The notes below the pieces were generated by a model. That model was given only the letters and a program-made list of their open reading frames with translations, made no database searches and was not told where the DNA came from. Position numbers and translations under genes: made by a program. A stretch of 64,000 bases of DNA from Paenibacillus timonensis (GTDB lineage Bacteria > Bacillota > Bacilli > Paenibacillales > Paenibacillaceae). The stretch is from the NCBI RefSeq assembly GCF_022427145.1, contig NZ_JAKSXN010000006.1:1-64000 (forward strand), given 5' to 3'. Positions 17,345 through 26,514 of this stretch are shown piece after piece (the stretch's first letter is position 1; each line of letters starts with the position of its first letter).

Positions 17345-18004
17345 CTATTCCCCCGCCAGCCGACTTAACCGGGCGCTCAACGTTTCGCGCCAGCTATCCG
17401 ACAGTTCCTCTACGGCCAAAACGCGCCGGATCCCCTCGGCATCCTCCTTATCCAGATGCATGACGCGGTTCGCGAAGGCCAACGTGACGCCTGCCGGGTG
17501 CCGTTCGATCAGCTCCAGCCGATCCCCGGGGCGAACCTCCCCTTCGCGAAGAACCCGGAAGTAATAACCGGTGTACCCCGTTTGCTGGATCTCCAGCGGC
17601 AGCTCCGGGATGCCGTGTTTGACGCCTACCTTGAAGCAAGGCTGTCTGGGCTGGCTGACCTGAACGACGGCTTCGCCCAAGTGAAACCGGTCGCCGATGC
17701 AGATCTCCTCTTCGAGCATCCCTTCGGTCGTGATATTTTCCCCGAAGGCTCCAAGGTCCAAGGTGATCCCCAGCTTCTCCTCCCAATAAGCATACCGCTC
17801 GAACGGATACACGCAGACCGCCTTATCCGGGCCTCCGTGGAATCGGAGATCCGCTTGCTCGTCTCCGGCAAAGTTCACCGTCGATAAATACCGCGCATCC
17901 GTCACGGGCTTTTTGAAAATCCCCGTTCGTACCGTTTTGCCTTGATGCTCAACCTCGGTCGGCTTGCCCACATTTATCGACCGGATTGCCATATGCTCTG
18001 CCAT
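17345..18004 (-). CDS. MOSC domain protein (YiiM-like)
   Basis: A 219-residue protein with a MOSC domain (about residues 20-165) and a short C-terminal helical domain, the layout of E. coli YiiM. The conserved cysteine lies in QPRQPCFKVG; FHGGPDKAVCVYP and GAFGENITTEG are family motifs. MOSC proteins bind the molybdenum cofactor, and YiiM-type enzymes reduce N-hydroxylated bases. ATG at 18004 (MAEHMAIRS) follows GGAGGG by 11 bases; ATG at 17992 is the alternative. The frame is open further upstream to 18094, but that part lacks a start signal. It is divergent from a small secreted protein gene. Confidence 0.85.
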   Translation of the reverse strand: MAEHMAIRSINVGKPTEVEHQGKTVRTGIFKKPVTDARYLSTVNFAGDEQADLRFHGGPDKAVCVYPFERYAYWEEKLGITLDLGAFGENITTEGMLEEEICIGDRFHLGEAVVQVSQPRQPCFKVGVKHGIPELPLEIQQTGYTGYYFRVLREGEVRPGDRLELIERHPAGVTLAFANRVMHLDKEDAEGIRRVLAVEELSDSWRETLSARLSRLAGE

Positions 18005-18211
18005 CTCGTTTTGCGCCCTCCTTTGCTCCGTAAGCACCCCTAATTGAACTCCATTATACGTAAGGAACTCTTCCTGCACCACCCTTTTTCCCAAGGAGGC
18101 AGCCGATCGGCGCGGGGCAATTGAAACTTACCGGGCTTCTCATCCGTATTACTTCTAGGAATCATTGCTTCACCTATCCCTATCCCTGGTTCAAGAGAGG
18201 AATTCAATCCG

Positions 18212-18631
18212 ATGAAATTTAAACTTAAAAAAGTGGTCATCCTCGGTACGATGGCCCTCGTCATTACGATAAACCCCAGCATGTCCGGTTATTTGACCAG
18301 CCTGGCCTACGCCGCGCATCCGTCCAAGCAATCCAGCCTCAGCAATGACGCGGAGCGTCCGGAGGATGAACTTAACGGCTTGCTCGGCGCTTCCTCCGAC
18401 CAGGAGGTCTACGATGCCTTGCTGGAAGGCAAGTCGCTGGCGGACATCGCCGAATCCCATGGCCAAGACGCGGACCGGGTTGTCCGGCTGCAGGTCGCCC
18501 AGCTGCAAGAGCAGCTGCAGAAGCGGTTGAACGAAGGAAGCATCACTCGCGAAGCTTATGAGCTTCAATTGCAAGAGCTGCCCGATCTCGTGGCCGACAG
18601 CGCTCGAACCGGGTATACGATTCTTGGTTGA
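18212..18631 (+). CDS. Small secreted protein, DUF2680/YckD-like
   Basis: A 139-residue exported protein. It has a signal peptide (KFKLKKVVILGTMALVITI..AYA) and then a mature helical part with the phrase GKSLADIAESHGQDADRVV, in which an HTH-like helix pair is followed by LQVAQLQEQLQKRLNEGSI. This pattern recurs in small Bacillales secreted proteins grouped with YckD/DUF2680. The function is unknown. GAGAGGA lies about ten bases upstream of the ATG. It has its own terminator, shared with the converging LtaS-type gene. Confidence 0.75.
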   Translation: MKFKLKKVVILGTMALVITINPSMSGYLTSLAYAAHPSKQSSLSNDAERPEDELNGLLGASSDQEVYDALLEGKSLADIAESHGQDADRVVRLQVAQLQEQLQKRLNEGSITREAYELQLQELPDLVADSARTGYTILG

Positions 18632-18648
18632 TTCGACGGTATAAAAAG

Positions 18649-18703
18649 AGAAGGCCCTACCAGATAACCGCTTGCTAGCGGCATCCGGCAGGGCCTTCTT
18701 TTG
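18649..18703. terminator. Bidirectional terminator
   Basis: AGAAGGCCCT pairs perfectly with AGGGCCTTCT, with an inner CCGC/GCGG stem. T runs flank both sides (TTTT rightward, CTTTTTA leftward). It separates converging genes. Confidence 0.85.
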
Positions 18704-20629
18704 CTATTGCCCCCGTTTGGGGAGCAGCTTGACGTATTCGTCCGACAGCTTCATCAGCTCCGTCACATAATCGTAGTCGCTGCGGTACGGCGCGATATCG
18801 GCGACCGGTTGCAGCGTGTCCAGCGAGACGGCGGTGCCGTCGTCAAAGCCGGCGCCCGGCACGAACATGACCTCGTCATTAAAGAACGAGCCCGTCGGCA
18901 GATAATAGCGCATCCCAACTACGTTCCGGTCGATGTTCAACAAGTCATGCCCGAAGGCGGTAAAGCCTTCATCCTCCAGCGAGAGGCCGAGGAGATTGGC
19001 TACCGTCGGCAGAATATCGACTTGTCCGCCGGTGCGTTCCACCATTTGACCATGCTGTTGGCCAGGGAGGTGAATGATCAGCGGGATGTTGAAACGGCTG
19101 ATCCGTTCGTCGTAAGCAATCCCCAGCTTCTCGCTGATCTCCCGGGCGGGAACGTCTTTCTCCTGGAGGCCGAAGTGGTCCCCGTAAAACGCCAGCATCG
19201 TATTGTCCCACATGCCCGTTTGCTTCAACCGGTCGATCAGCTTGCCGATCGCATAATCGGTGTAGTTGGCCGCCGCGATGTAATTCCCGAGCATCGTGCC
19301 TTCCAGATCCGCCGGCAGTTCGATATGGCGGCGGTCCTTCGGCACCACGAACGGATTATGGCTCGAGGTGGTGACGAACTGGGCGTAAAACGGCTTGCCT
19401 TGCGCCTTGAGCTCGGCCAGCTTTTCCACGCCAACCCGGTACATTTCCTCGTCGGACGCGCCGAAATCGTTAAAGTGATCGTTCGTATAATACGGCTTAT
19501 CGTAATATTTATCGAAGTTCAGCGCCGGATACATTTTGTGGCGATCCCAAAACGTCACTTTATTGATGTGGAACGTGTTAGCTACGTACCCCTGACTTTG
19601 GAGCAAGCGCGGCAGACTTGGGATCTGCCGGTCGCCGTAGCCGGTCGACATCGCCTCAGCGGCCGTCGGATAAATCGAGGTGTTGGACATAAACTCGGCG
19701 TCCGACGTATTGCCGGGCCCGATTTGCTGGAACACGTGCGGAAAGTAGAAGCCTTCCTTCGCCAAACTGTTCAGCACGGGCGTAATCTCCTTGCCGTCCA
19801 ATTTCAAGTTGATCGGGAAGTTCTGGAACGACTCCATTTGCACGACAATCAGGTTCATCCCTTGGGCGGCGCCGAAGTAAGCCGGTTCGCCTGTCGACGC
19901 AGCCGTTTGGTAAGGATAACTGCTCTCCAGCTGCCGGACTTTGGCCGCCGTTTCTTGCAGATTGCCTTCCGCGATCATCCGCTCTTCCTCTTGGTTACGG
20001 ATCGCCGCATCCACCTGAAAGTTAAAGAAACCGACGCTTTCGGCCCGCACCAGCTCGTTATCGATGCTCTTCCCCGAGCGGATGTAAAGGCCGGATAACA
20101 TGAGGCTGACGATCAGGACGAACGCCACGCCCACTTTCCACGTCAACGAGGTACGCGGCCGATCCGTTCGGAAGCTAAGGCTTCCCGACAGACCGAACCC
20201 CCGCGAAGTCCGGCGGCCCCGAGCCGCAAAGAGGATGCGCACCGCGATCAGCACCGGCAGGTCGACGAAATACAGGAATTGTTCGGGCCGCAAGAGCGAA
20301 GCTACGCTTGCTTTGACCTCAGGGACCTGGTTTAATCCGCTAAGCACCGCATAAGTCGGTACCGTCCCGAAATAGGCATTATACACCGTCGCGGCAAACA
20401 AGATTACGGAAATGACGAGGTTAAACCCCAGGTATACCCCCCATTTGCCCTTGGCCGGCGTCAGCAGTTCAACCAGACACAACAGCGCCAGCATCGACAG
20501 CCATTCGCCGGGCAAGCCCTGACCCGCAAGGCTCCCATAGAAAAAATAACGCAGCAATAACAGCTTCGCGCCGATCAGCGCGAACGTTACGACGAAATGA
20601 ATTCGGCTTGAGTTACGTATGATCCCCAT
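18704..20629 (-). CDS. Lipoteichoic acid synthase family protein (LtaS-like)
   Basis: LtaS enzymes polymerise glycerol phosphate from phosphatidylglycerol onto a lipid anchor on the outer face of the membrane. The protein (641 residues) has about five N-terminal membrane helices up to residue 183, then an extracellular sulfatase-fold domain. Metal and catalytic residues are visible: Glu 266 in VVQMESFQNF, the nucleophile Thr 308 in GPGNTSDAEF, then FHINKVTFWDRHKMYP, TTSSHNPF and FYGDHFG. The ATG follows GGAG by eight bases. It is monocistronic. Firmicutes often have several paralogues (LtaS, YqgS, YfnI, YvgJ), and the sequence alone does not tell which role this one plays. Confidence 0.9.
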   Translation of the reverse strand: MGIIRNSSRIHFVVTFALIGAKLLLLRYFFYGSLAGQGLPGEWLSMLALLCLVELLTPAKGKWGVYLGFNLVISVILFAATVYNAYFGTVPTYAVLSGLNQVPEVKASVASLLRPEQFLYFVDLPVLIAVRILFAARGRRTSRGFGLSGSLSFRTDRPRTSLTWKVGVAFVLIVSLMLSGLYIRSGKSIDNELVRAESVGFFNFQVDAAIRNQEEERMIAEGNLQETAAKVRQLESSYPYQTAASTGEPAYFGAAQGMNLIVVQMESFQNFPINLKLDGKEITPVLNSLAKEGFYFPHVFQQIGPGNTSDAEFMSNTSIYPTAAEAMSTGYGDRQIPSLPRLLQSQGYVANTFHINKVTFWDRHKMYPALNFDKYYDKPYYTNDHFNDFGASDEEMYRVGVEKLAELKAQGKPFYAQFVTTSSHNPFVVPKDRRHIELPADLEGTMLGNYIAAANYTDYAIGKLIDRLKQTGMWDNTMLAFYGDHFGLQEKDVPAREISEKLGIAYDERISRFNIPLIIHLPGQQHGQMVERTGGQVDILPTVANLLGLSLEDEGFTAFGHDLLNIDRNVVGMRYYLPTGSFFNDEVMFVPGAGFDDGTAVSLDTLQPVADIAPYRSDYDYVTELMKLSDEYVKLLPKRGQ

Positions 20630-20646
20630 CTCTTTTCTCCGGAATG

Positions 20647-20707
20647 TTACCGTGTTTTACAATTTACATAACACGTGATTTTCTATCTGTTTATTATAAC
20701 ACGGTAA
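20647..20707. repeat. Long-spaced inverted repeat in the LtaS-type promoter region
   Basis: TTACCGTGTT (20647-20656) and AACACGGTAA (20698-20707) are perfect 10-base inverted arms, 41 bases apart. They bracket A+T-rich DNA with a TATAAT on the leftward strand, directly upstream of the LtaS-type gene. It could be a looped operator. Confidence 0.5.
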
Positions 20708-20722
20708 AATCCAGAGTCGAAT

Positions 20723-23272
20723 TCACACGAAGTCGGCCATCGAACGGACGGTCAACCGGCCCGGATTCCCCGCTACGAAAGGTTCCGCGCTGTCCGTGCC
20801 GCCCCGCCGCCGGAATTCCACCGTCACCGGAACGCCGGGGATCAGGTCAAAGTAATTGTCCGAGAAAATGCCCTCTTCTTCCGCCGAAATCCACACTTGG
20901 CGTGCCAAGACATCGCTGACCAAGGTAAATCGGCTGCCGCCGCTCCCGGCCTCTTCCTGAACGGTGATGTTCGCCTGCGGTAACGAAAGTGCTTTGGCCG
21001 ATACGAAATAATGCGGTTTGTCGTCTACCGCTTTTCCATCCAACTCCAGGACGGCATGCAATACGACTTGTCTTGGATCGCGGCCCTCCAGCCATTCCGC
21101 CCGGGTGAACACCGCAGCTTTGACGACGGAATCCGCAGCCGCGCGAACCTCCAATGCCTGTTCTTTCAACAAGGTGCCCTGGAAGTCGTATAGGGACAGC
21201 CGCAGCTGGGCTTCCACCGGCTTCTGCAGATCGGACACCAGGCTGATCGAGATCGGACCATCCTCCGGCTCATAAATCGCCAACATGACGTCGCGGAAGC
21301 TTCTGCGAACCGTATACTGCAACGCCTTCCAGCGTCCGTAATAGTCCATCCCAGCCCAAGACGCCACCGGCCAGCAATCGTTCATCTGCCAGTACAGCGT
21401 CCCCATGCAATAAGGCTTGTTGCGGCGGTGCGCTTCGATCGCCGTGCGGATCGCCTCGGCCTGGAGCACCTGGCTCATGTACAGGAACGATTTGAAGTCC
21501 TTTGGCGCAGGCAAATAAAGGTCCATGTATTCTTTGATCAGCTGATTGCCGCGGCCGTTCTTCTGATGGGCCAGCATGATGTCGGACTCCAGCGCCAACT
21601 CGCTCTCCGGCGCGTAGGTTAGCACCGATTCCAGCTCCGGGAAGGATTGGAAGCCGTATTCGCTCATAAAGCGGCCGACCCGGAGATTATAGTTGTCGAA
21701 CGGCTCGACCGCGTGCCACACGCCCCAGTAGTGGACGTCGCCTTCGCCGGTCACTTGGAGCGCATGCTGGTTCGCTTCCCCCGTCAGCTTACGGAGCGGC
21801 GAAGACGGCCAGTAGGCCACCCCGCCGGCATGGCGTTCCACGACTTGCGGCAGGATCCGATGGAAGATCGCTTCGTAATCGGCCCATAGCTTCTCACGCT
21901 GCTCCGAGGTGAAATCCTTTTTCCAGCCCCAGCCGCCGTCTTCCTCATAATGGGCCCAAGCCGAGTCGATTTCGTTATTGCCGCACCATAGCGCGATACA
22001 CGGATGATTCCGCAGCCGCTTGACGTTGTCCTCCGCTTCGCGGGCAATGCTGTCAAGAAACTCCGGTTCCCCCGGATACATGCTGCAGGCAAACATGAAG
22101 TCCTGCCAGACCAAGATCCCGTATTCATCGCACAGCCGGTAAAAGATGTCCTGTTCGTAAATACCGCCGCCCCAGATGCGAAGCATGTTCATGCCGCTTT
22201 CGGCCGCCGAGGCGATCTCATGGCGGTAGCGTTCGTCCGTCACTTCGGTCAAAAAACTGTCGTTCGGGATATGGTTGGCCCCTTTGGCAAATACCGGCAC
22301 CCCGTTTAACTCGAAGCGGAAGGAAGCGCCGGCAGCGTCCTTTTCCCGCACCAGCTTGATGTCGCGTAGCCCGGTGCGGACGGACGCCTCGGCGATCGTT
22401 CCCTGCCCGCCGTCCGCCACAAGCTCGGCGCGGAAGCTGTACATGGCCGGTTCTCCCAGCCCCCGGCACCACCACAGCTTCGGCTGCGAGATCGCCGCAG
22501 GCACCTCCGCCACGTGCGTTCCCGGCTCCAGCGCCACGGGGCATTCCCAGGTCAGCTCGCCGTTGGTTAACCGCAGCCGGCCTTCCCAGCGCTCGGAGGT
22601 TTCGATCTCCGCCACGGCGGTAAGCTCGGCAACCGAGACGTTAACCCGGTCCTGGCGAATATGCAGGTCGCGAATGACCGGGCCGCTCCGGCCCTCCAAC
22701 CGGACCTCGCGCCAGATCCCGCTGGTCACGAAGCGCGGCCCCCAATCCCAGCCGTAGTGATACGGCGCTTTGCGGGCAAACACGCTGACCCGGCGGTCGC
22801 CTAACCCGCCCAGCTCCGATTGGTCGTTCGACGCCGGCAGGTCGTAACCCAGCTTCTCAAGCTTGGGCAAGTCCTCCGCGATCGGCGAGCGGAAGCGGAC
22901 CGTAACCTTGTTAAGGCCTTCGCGCAGCAGCGGCTTCACATCGATTCGCCAGACGCGGAACATATTGTCGGCCGACAAGGCACGCACCCCGTTGACCGCG
23001 ACGTCGGCATACGTGTCCAAACCGTCAAAGACGAGTTCAATTCGCGGCAAGGCAAGCCAAACCTCATCCATTTCGAAGGAGGCCTCGTATTCCCAATCTT
23101 TTCGATCGATCCACTGCAAGTCATGTTCGTTTGTTCCATAGAACGGATCGGGGATCATCCCGTTGCGAAGCAGATCCGTATGCACCGTGCCCGGCACCCG
23201 GGCCGGCTTCCATTCCGTTTCGTCACACGCTTTGAAGTTCCAATGGTTGATCACATAGCTGCGGTTGTTCAT
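20723..23272 (-). CDS. Beta-mannosidase (glycoside hydrolase family 2)
   Basis: An 849-residue GH2 enzyme that releases mannose from the non-reducing end of beta-mannosides. The N-terminal sugar-binding domain shows the beta-mannosidase opening (WKPARVPGTVHTDLLRNGMI). The catalytic acid/base is Glu 434 in WCGNNEID and the nucleophile Glu 538 in RFMSEYGFQSFPE. There is no signal peptide, so it is cytoplasmic and acts on imported oligosaccharides. GGAGGG lies four to five bases before the ATG. The gene is monocistronic and divergent from the sensor operon at 23520. No mannoside transporter is next to it; the sugar loci nearby are of xylose and galactoside type. Confidence 0.92.
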   Translation of the reverse strand: MNNRSYVINHWNFKACDETEWKPARVPGTVHTDLLRNGMIPDPFYGTNEHDLQWIDRKDWEYEASFEMDEVWLALPRIELVFDGLDTYADVAVNGVRALSADNMFRVWRIDVKPLLREGLNKVTVRFRSPIAEDLPKLEKLGYDLPASNDQSELGGLGDRRVSVFARKAPYHYGWDWGPRFVTSGIWREVRLEGRSGPVIRDLHIRQDRVNVSVAELTAVAEIETSERWEGRLRLTNGELTWECPVALEPGTHVAEVPAAISQPKLWWCRGLGEPAMYSFRAELVADGGQGTIAEASVRTGLRDIKLVREKDAAGASFRFELNGVPVFAKGANHIPNDSFLTEVTDERYRHEIASAAESGMNMLRIWGGGIYEQDIFYRLCDEYGILVWQDFMFACSMYPGEPEFLDSIAREAEDNVKRLRNHPCIALWCGNNEIDSAWAHYEEDGGWGWKKDFTSEQREKLWADYEAIFHRILPQVVERHAGGVAYWPSSPLRKLTGEANQHALQVTGEGDVHYWGVWHAVEPFDNYNLRVGRFMSEYGFQSFPELESVLTYAPESELALESDIMLAHQKNGRGNQLIKEYMDLYLPAPKDFKSFLYMSQVLQAEAIRTAIEAHRRNKPYCMGTLYWQMNDCWPVASWAGMDYYGRWKALQYTVRRSFRDVMLAIYEPEDGPISISLVSDLQKPVEAQLRLSLYDFQGTLLKEQALEVRAAADSVVKAAVFTRAEWLEGRDPRQVVLHAVLELDGKAVDDKPHYFVSAKALSLPQANITVQEEAGSGGSRFTLVSDVLARQVWISAEEEGIFSDNYFDLIPGVPVTVEFRRRGGTDSAEPFVAGNPGRLTVRSMADFV

Positions 23273-23440
23273 AAGCCCTCCATTATGATGTAAGTTAGGC
23301 TTATTATATACTAATCCCGTTATTATTTGTTATATATTTGTTAGTGATAGGGTAAATCAAATTTCTATATGATTTTTGGCCGGAAACAGAGGACAGTACA
23401 TGTTGATGTGGCTACGATTCTTTTCAACATAAAATAATAA

Positions 23441-23469
23441 TTATCATTTTTACCGAATCATAGTATGAT
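23441..23469 (+). promoter_or_regulatory. Candidate promoter of the sugar-sensing operon
   Basis: TTATCA (23441-23446) and TATGAT (23464-23469) are exactly 17 bases apart, about 50 bases before the first gene. AAATAATAATTATCA (23432-23446) overlaps the -35 and matches 12 of 14 positions of the Fur 7-1-7 pattern, but in A+T-rich DNA this may be chance. Confidence 0.5.
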
Positions 23470-23519
23470 GTTGTCGAAAGTTTACCGATTGGTAACTCTT
23501 CCTATGAAAGGGGTTTCAT

Positions 23520-24518
23520 ATGAAGAAAATATGGATCGTTTATTTGCTGTTATTCGCCTGCTTCGCGTTATACGTGCTGGATTATCGCTCCCAGAGCCAT
23601 TTGAACGATCAATGGAATTCCGGCGGCCTCCAAGGATCCATCGATGAGAAATACGTGATGGTGACATTTCAAATGGGGATCGATTATTGGAAAAGCGGGC
23701 TGAAAGGCTTCGAAGACGCGGCCCAGGCGCTGAACGTCTCCGTGGAATACCGCGGCTCTACCCAGCGCGACATTCATGAACAAATCACGGTATTGGAGCA
23801 GGCCATCGCCAAAAAACCGGCCGGGATCGCGATCTCCGCCATCCATCCGACCGAGCTCACCGCCACGATCAACAAGGCCGTCGACGCCGGCATCCCGGTC
23901 GTCTTGTTCGATTCCGACGCCCCGGGCAGCCGCGCCTTTTCCTTCCTCGGCACCGACAACTATTCGGCCGGCGTCGAGGCTGCGCGGAAAATGGCCGAAC
24001 TCACCGGCGGACGCGGGGAGGTGGCTATCGTCACCGTGCCGGATCAACAAAACCATCAGGAACGGACGGAAGGATTCTCCGATACCATCAAGCAGGAATT
24101 CCCCGACATGCGCATCGCCGCCACCAAAAACGGCAAAGGCGACGAGCTTTACTCCCGGCAATCGGCGGAAGAGATCCTGCAGGACTTCCCGGGGATCGCC
24201 GGCATTTTCACCACCGAAGCGAACGGCGGCATCGGCGTTGCGGAAGCCGTGCGGGCATATGGCTTGGCATCATCCGGTCCGAAGATCATCAGCTTCGACA
24301 CCGATAAAGGCACCCTGGACCTGGTCAAGAGCGGAGATATCGCCGCCACGATGGCCCAGGGAACGTGGAACATGGGATATTGGTCGCTGCATCTGCTATT
24401 TTCGTTAAAGCATGACCCGGATGGGTCGCAGCACCCCGGCCCCCGCGTTCCCCAACGGCTGGATACGGGCATCACCGTCGTCACGCGGCAGAATGTGAAT
24501 GATTACTATGCGAAATAG
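23520..24518 (+). CDS. Membrane-anchored sugar-binding protein (XylFII-like co-sensor)
   Basis: A 332-residue periplasmic-binding-protein fold (Peripla_BP_4/XylF type). Residues about 4-20 form a single hydrophobic helix with no lipobox cysteine, so the protein is probably tethered by a membrane anchor and not free. The two lobes are clear: QMGIDYWKSGLKGFEDAA, VVLFDSDAPGS, FLGTDNYSAG and GIFTTEANGGIGVAEAV. In Clostridium beijerinckii a protein of this kind, XylFII, binds D-xylose and pairs with the kinase LytS. Here the next two genes are a sensor kinase and an AraC-type regulator, followed by a sugar ABC operon, the same order. AAAGGGG precedes the ATG. The ligand (xylose or another pentose) is inferred. 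Confidence 0.85.
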   Translation: MKKIWIVYLLLFACFALYVLDYRSQSHLNDQWNSGGLQGSIDEKYVMVTFQMGIDYWKSGLKGFEDAAQALNVSVEYRGSTQRDIHEQITVLEQAIAKKPAGIAISAIHPTELTATINKAVDAGIPVVLFDSDAPGSRAFSFLGTDNYSAGVEAARKMAELTGGRGEVAIVTVPDQQNHQERTEGFSDTIKQEFPDMRIAATKNGKGDELYSRQSAEEILQDFPGIAGIFTTEANGGIGVAEAVRAYGLASSGPKIISFDTDKGTLDLVKSGDIAATMAQGTWNMGYWSLHLLFSLKHDPDGSQHPGPRVPQRLDTGITVVTRQNVNDYYAK

Positions 24519-26514
24519 CTATGGCAAACGGACCTGGGAGATCCGCCGTTTTTCGCTGAATAACCTGCCGATCCGCTACAAATTAATCGTCCACTTCATG
24601 CTGATCAGCATCCTCCCCTCCATCGGGCTGGGCGTGCTGACGAATTGGACGGTCAACCGCATTATCGAACGCCAGATCACGGACAATACGCTGCAGTTGA
24701 TCGGCAAGGTAAACCGTTCGCTGGAGACGTATGTGGAGAATTTGCAAAACATGACGTTCTTCATCTCCTTTAACCCGGAGGTGCTGCAATTTCTCGAAAA
24801 CAGAAGCGATGCGGATGCGGAACCCAACGTTGTGCCGGCATTGTCATCCGAGGGACACGAACCCGCTGGAGGCACAGGAGCCCGCCCACAGAAGGAAGTT
24901 CGCTCCGCCGGATCCACGGCACCTCCTCCAACAATGACAACGGCCGAGGCGGATGCCGACCACTACGAGATCCGCAAATTCCTGCAGGGCTTTACTACCT
25001 TGTACTCGGAGGTTGCGGGGATTCTGATCGTCAACGGCCGCGGCGACTATATCAGCAACGAAATGTACGCCAGAACCGATGGTGACCTGACCCGGGAAGC
25101 CTGGTATCAGGAGGCGGTCCGCAATAAAGGAATCTTCAAAATCATCGGTCATCCGCGAGGCCGAAACGTGACTACGCATGTAAACTACAAGGACAGCGAG
25201 GTCGTCTCGGCCGTAAGGGCCATTCTCGACCCGGAGACCCAGCAGGTCAAAGGCGTCGTATTAATCGACCTCAAGCTGCGGGTCATCGCCGAAACCGCCC
25301 AGGACGTCCGTTTGGGGAAAACGGGCTATTTAACGGTGGTCGACGGAAACGGCGAACTGATCTATGCCCCGCCGGAGCCTTACATCGACCGCGTCCCGTT
25401 GGAGCGGCTCGGCCAGGATGGCTCTGGAACCTACGCGGAGCGGCTGGGCGGCCGCGAATTGCAATTCATTTACCGGCATTCGCCGTTTACGAACTGGACG
25501 ACCGTCGGCGTATTTTCAATGGCGGAGTCCGCTTCGGAAATGCGCGAGATTCGCTTTTACGTGGTCAGCTTTGTTTTTGTCGTCTGCTTGCTGGGGATGA
25601 CGGCCTCCTTCTATTTGGCCCACACGATATCCAGGCCAATCGGACAGTTGGCATCCTTTATGCAAAAAGCCCAGTCCGGCGATCTGACGATTCGCCACTG
25701 GAGCGACCGAACCGACGAAATCGGCCTGCTCGGCCGCCGGTTCAATGCCATGCTGCAGCAGATCCATCGGCTGCTCTCCTTGACCGAGCTGCAGGAGCGT
25801 CAGAAACGGGAAGCGGAGCTGCGGAGCCTGCAGGCGCATATCAAACCGCACTTTTTGTACAATACGCTGGATACGATCCATTGGATGGCCCGCCGCAAAG
25901 GCGCGGAAGATATCGCGGAAATGGCGGAGTCCTTGTCGAAGCTGTTCCGAATCGGCCTCAGCAAGGGGAATGACATCATCCCGCTGAACGATGAAATCGA
26001 GCATGTCCGCAGTTACTTGCAGATTCAATCCGTCCGTTATCAAAACAAAATGGATTACTCGCTGCACATCGCCCCGGAAATTCGAGGCGTCTATGTGTTA
26101 AAGCTGATCCTCCAGCCGATCGTGGAGAATGCCATCTACCATGGGATCAAGGAACGCCGCGGCCCGGGCCGCGTTGTCATCGAGGCTGCCGAGGACAGCG
26201 GCACCTTGGTGATCACCATCCGGGACGATGGAAAAGGCATTCCGGCGGATAAGCTGGCCCAATTGCAAAAGGAACTGCAAGCCGCGGCCACCGCAGACGG
26301 CCGGGAACGGGGCTCCGAATCGATAGGGTTAACCGCCGCAGGCGAAGGCAGCCAGGGTTACGGGATGCTGAACGTGCAAGCCCGGATCACGCTGACCTTC
26401 GGCGCCAAATATGGGCTGGCGATCCAAAGCGAAGAAGGCCGGGGAACGGTAGTTACCGTCACCCACCCGATCATTCGGGATGAACAAACCCGCTGGGAGA
26501 GGAACGAATCATGA
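24499..26514 (+). CDS. YesM/LytS-type sensor histidine kinase
   Basis: A 671-residue kinase with two membrane helices (about 27-49 and 352-372), an extracellular Cache-like sensor region between them, a HAMP linker (375-425), a His_kinase domain with the phospho-acceptor His 451 in IKPHFLYNTLDTIHW, and a HATPase domain with the N box LQPIVENAIYHGI and G boxes DDGKGI and GYGMLNVQARI. A low-complexity insert (about 103-150, rich in Ala, Pro, Thr and Glu) interrupts the sensor region. The gene overlaps the binding-protein gene by 20 bases; ATG at 24508 is an alternative start. It overlaps the next gene by ATGA, so the three are translationally coupled. Confidence 0.92.
   Translation: MITMRNSYGKRTWEIRRFSLNNLPIRYKLIVHFMLISILPSIGLGVLTNWTVNRIIERQITDNTLQLIGKVNRSLETYVENLQNMTFFISFNPEVLQFLENRSDADAEPNVVPALSSEGHEPAGGTGARPQKEVRSAGSTAPPPTMTTAEADADHYEIRKFLQGFTTLYSEVAGILIVNGRGDYISNEMYARTDGDLTREAWYQEAVRNKGIFKIIGHPRGRNVTTHVNYKDSEVVSAVRAILDPETQQVKGVVLIDLKLRVIAETAQDVRLGKTGYLTVVDGNGELIYAPPEPYIDRVPLERLGQDGSGTYAERLGGRELQFIYRHSPFTNWTTVGVFSMAESASEMREIRFYVVSFVFVVCLLGMTASFYLAHTISRPIGQLASFMQKAQSGDLTIRHWSDRTDEIGLLGRRFNAMLQQIHRLLSLTELQERQKREAELRSLQAHIKPHFLYNTLDTIHWMARRKGAEDIAEMAESLSKLFRIGLSKGNDIIPLNDEIEHVRSYLQIQSVRYQNKMDYSLHIAPEIRGVYVLKLILQPIVENAIYHGIKERRGPGRVVIEAAEDSGTLVITIRDDGKGIPADKLAQLQKELQAAATADGRERGSESIGLTAAGEGSQGYGMLNVQARITLTFGAKYGLAIQSEEGRGTVVTVTHPIIRDEQTRWERNES

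Noticed and set aside
9793-20678. A shared 15-base sequence TCACGTGTTATGTAA upstream of both the YdjC gene (9793-9807) and the LtaS-type gene (20664-20678), on the same strand.
   Set aside because: In 64 kb read on both strands a few identical 15-base pairs are expected by chance (about 4 by simple calculation), so position alone is not enough to call a shared operator.
23432-23446. A second Fur box before the sugar-sensing operon.
   Set aside because: It matches only 12 of 14 positions in A+T-rich sequence and there is no iron link among the genes; kept only as a note on the promoter.
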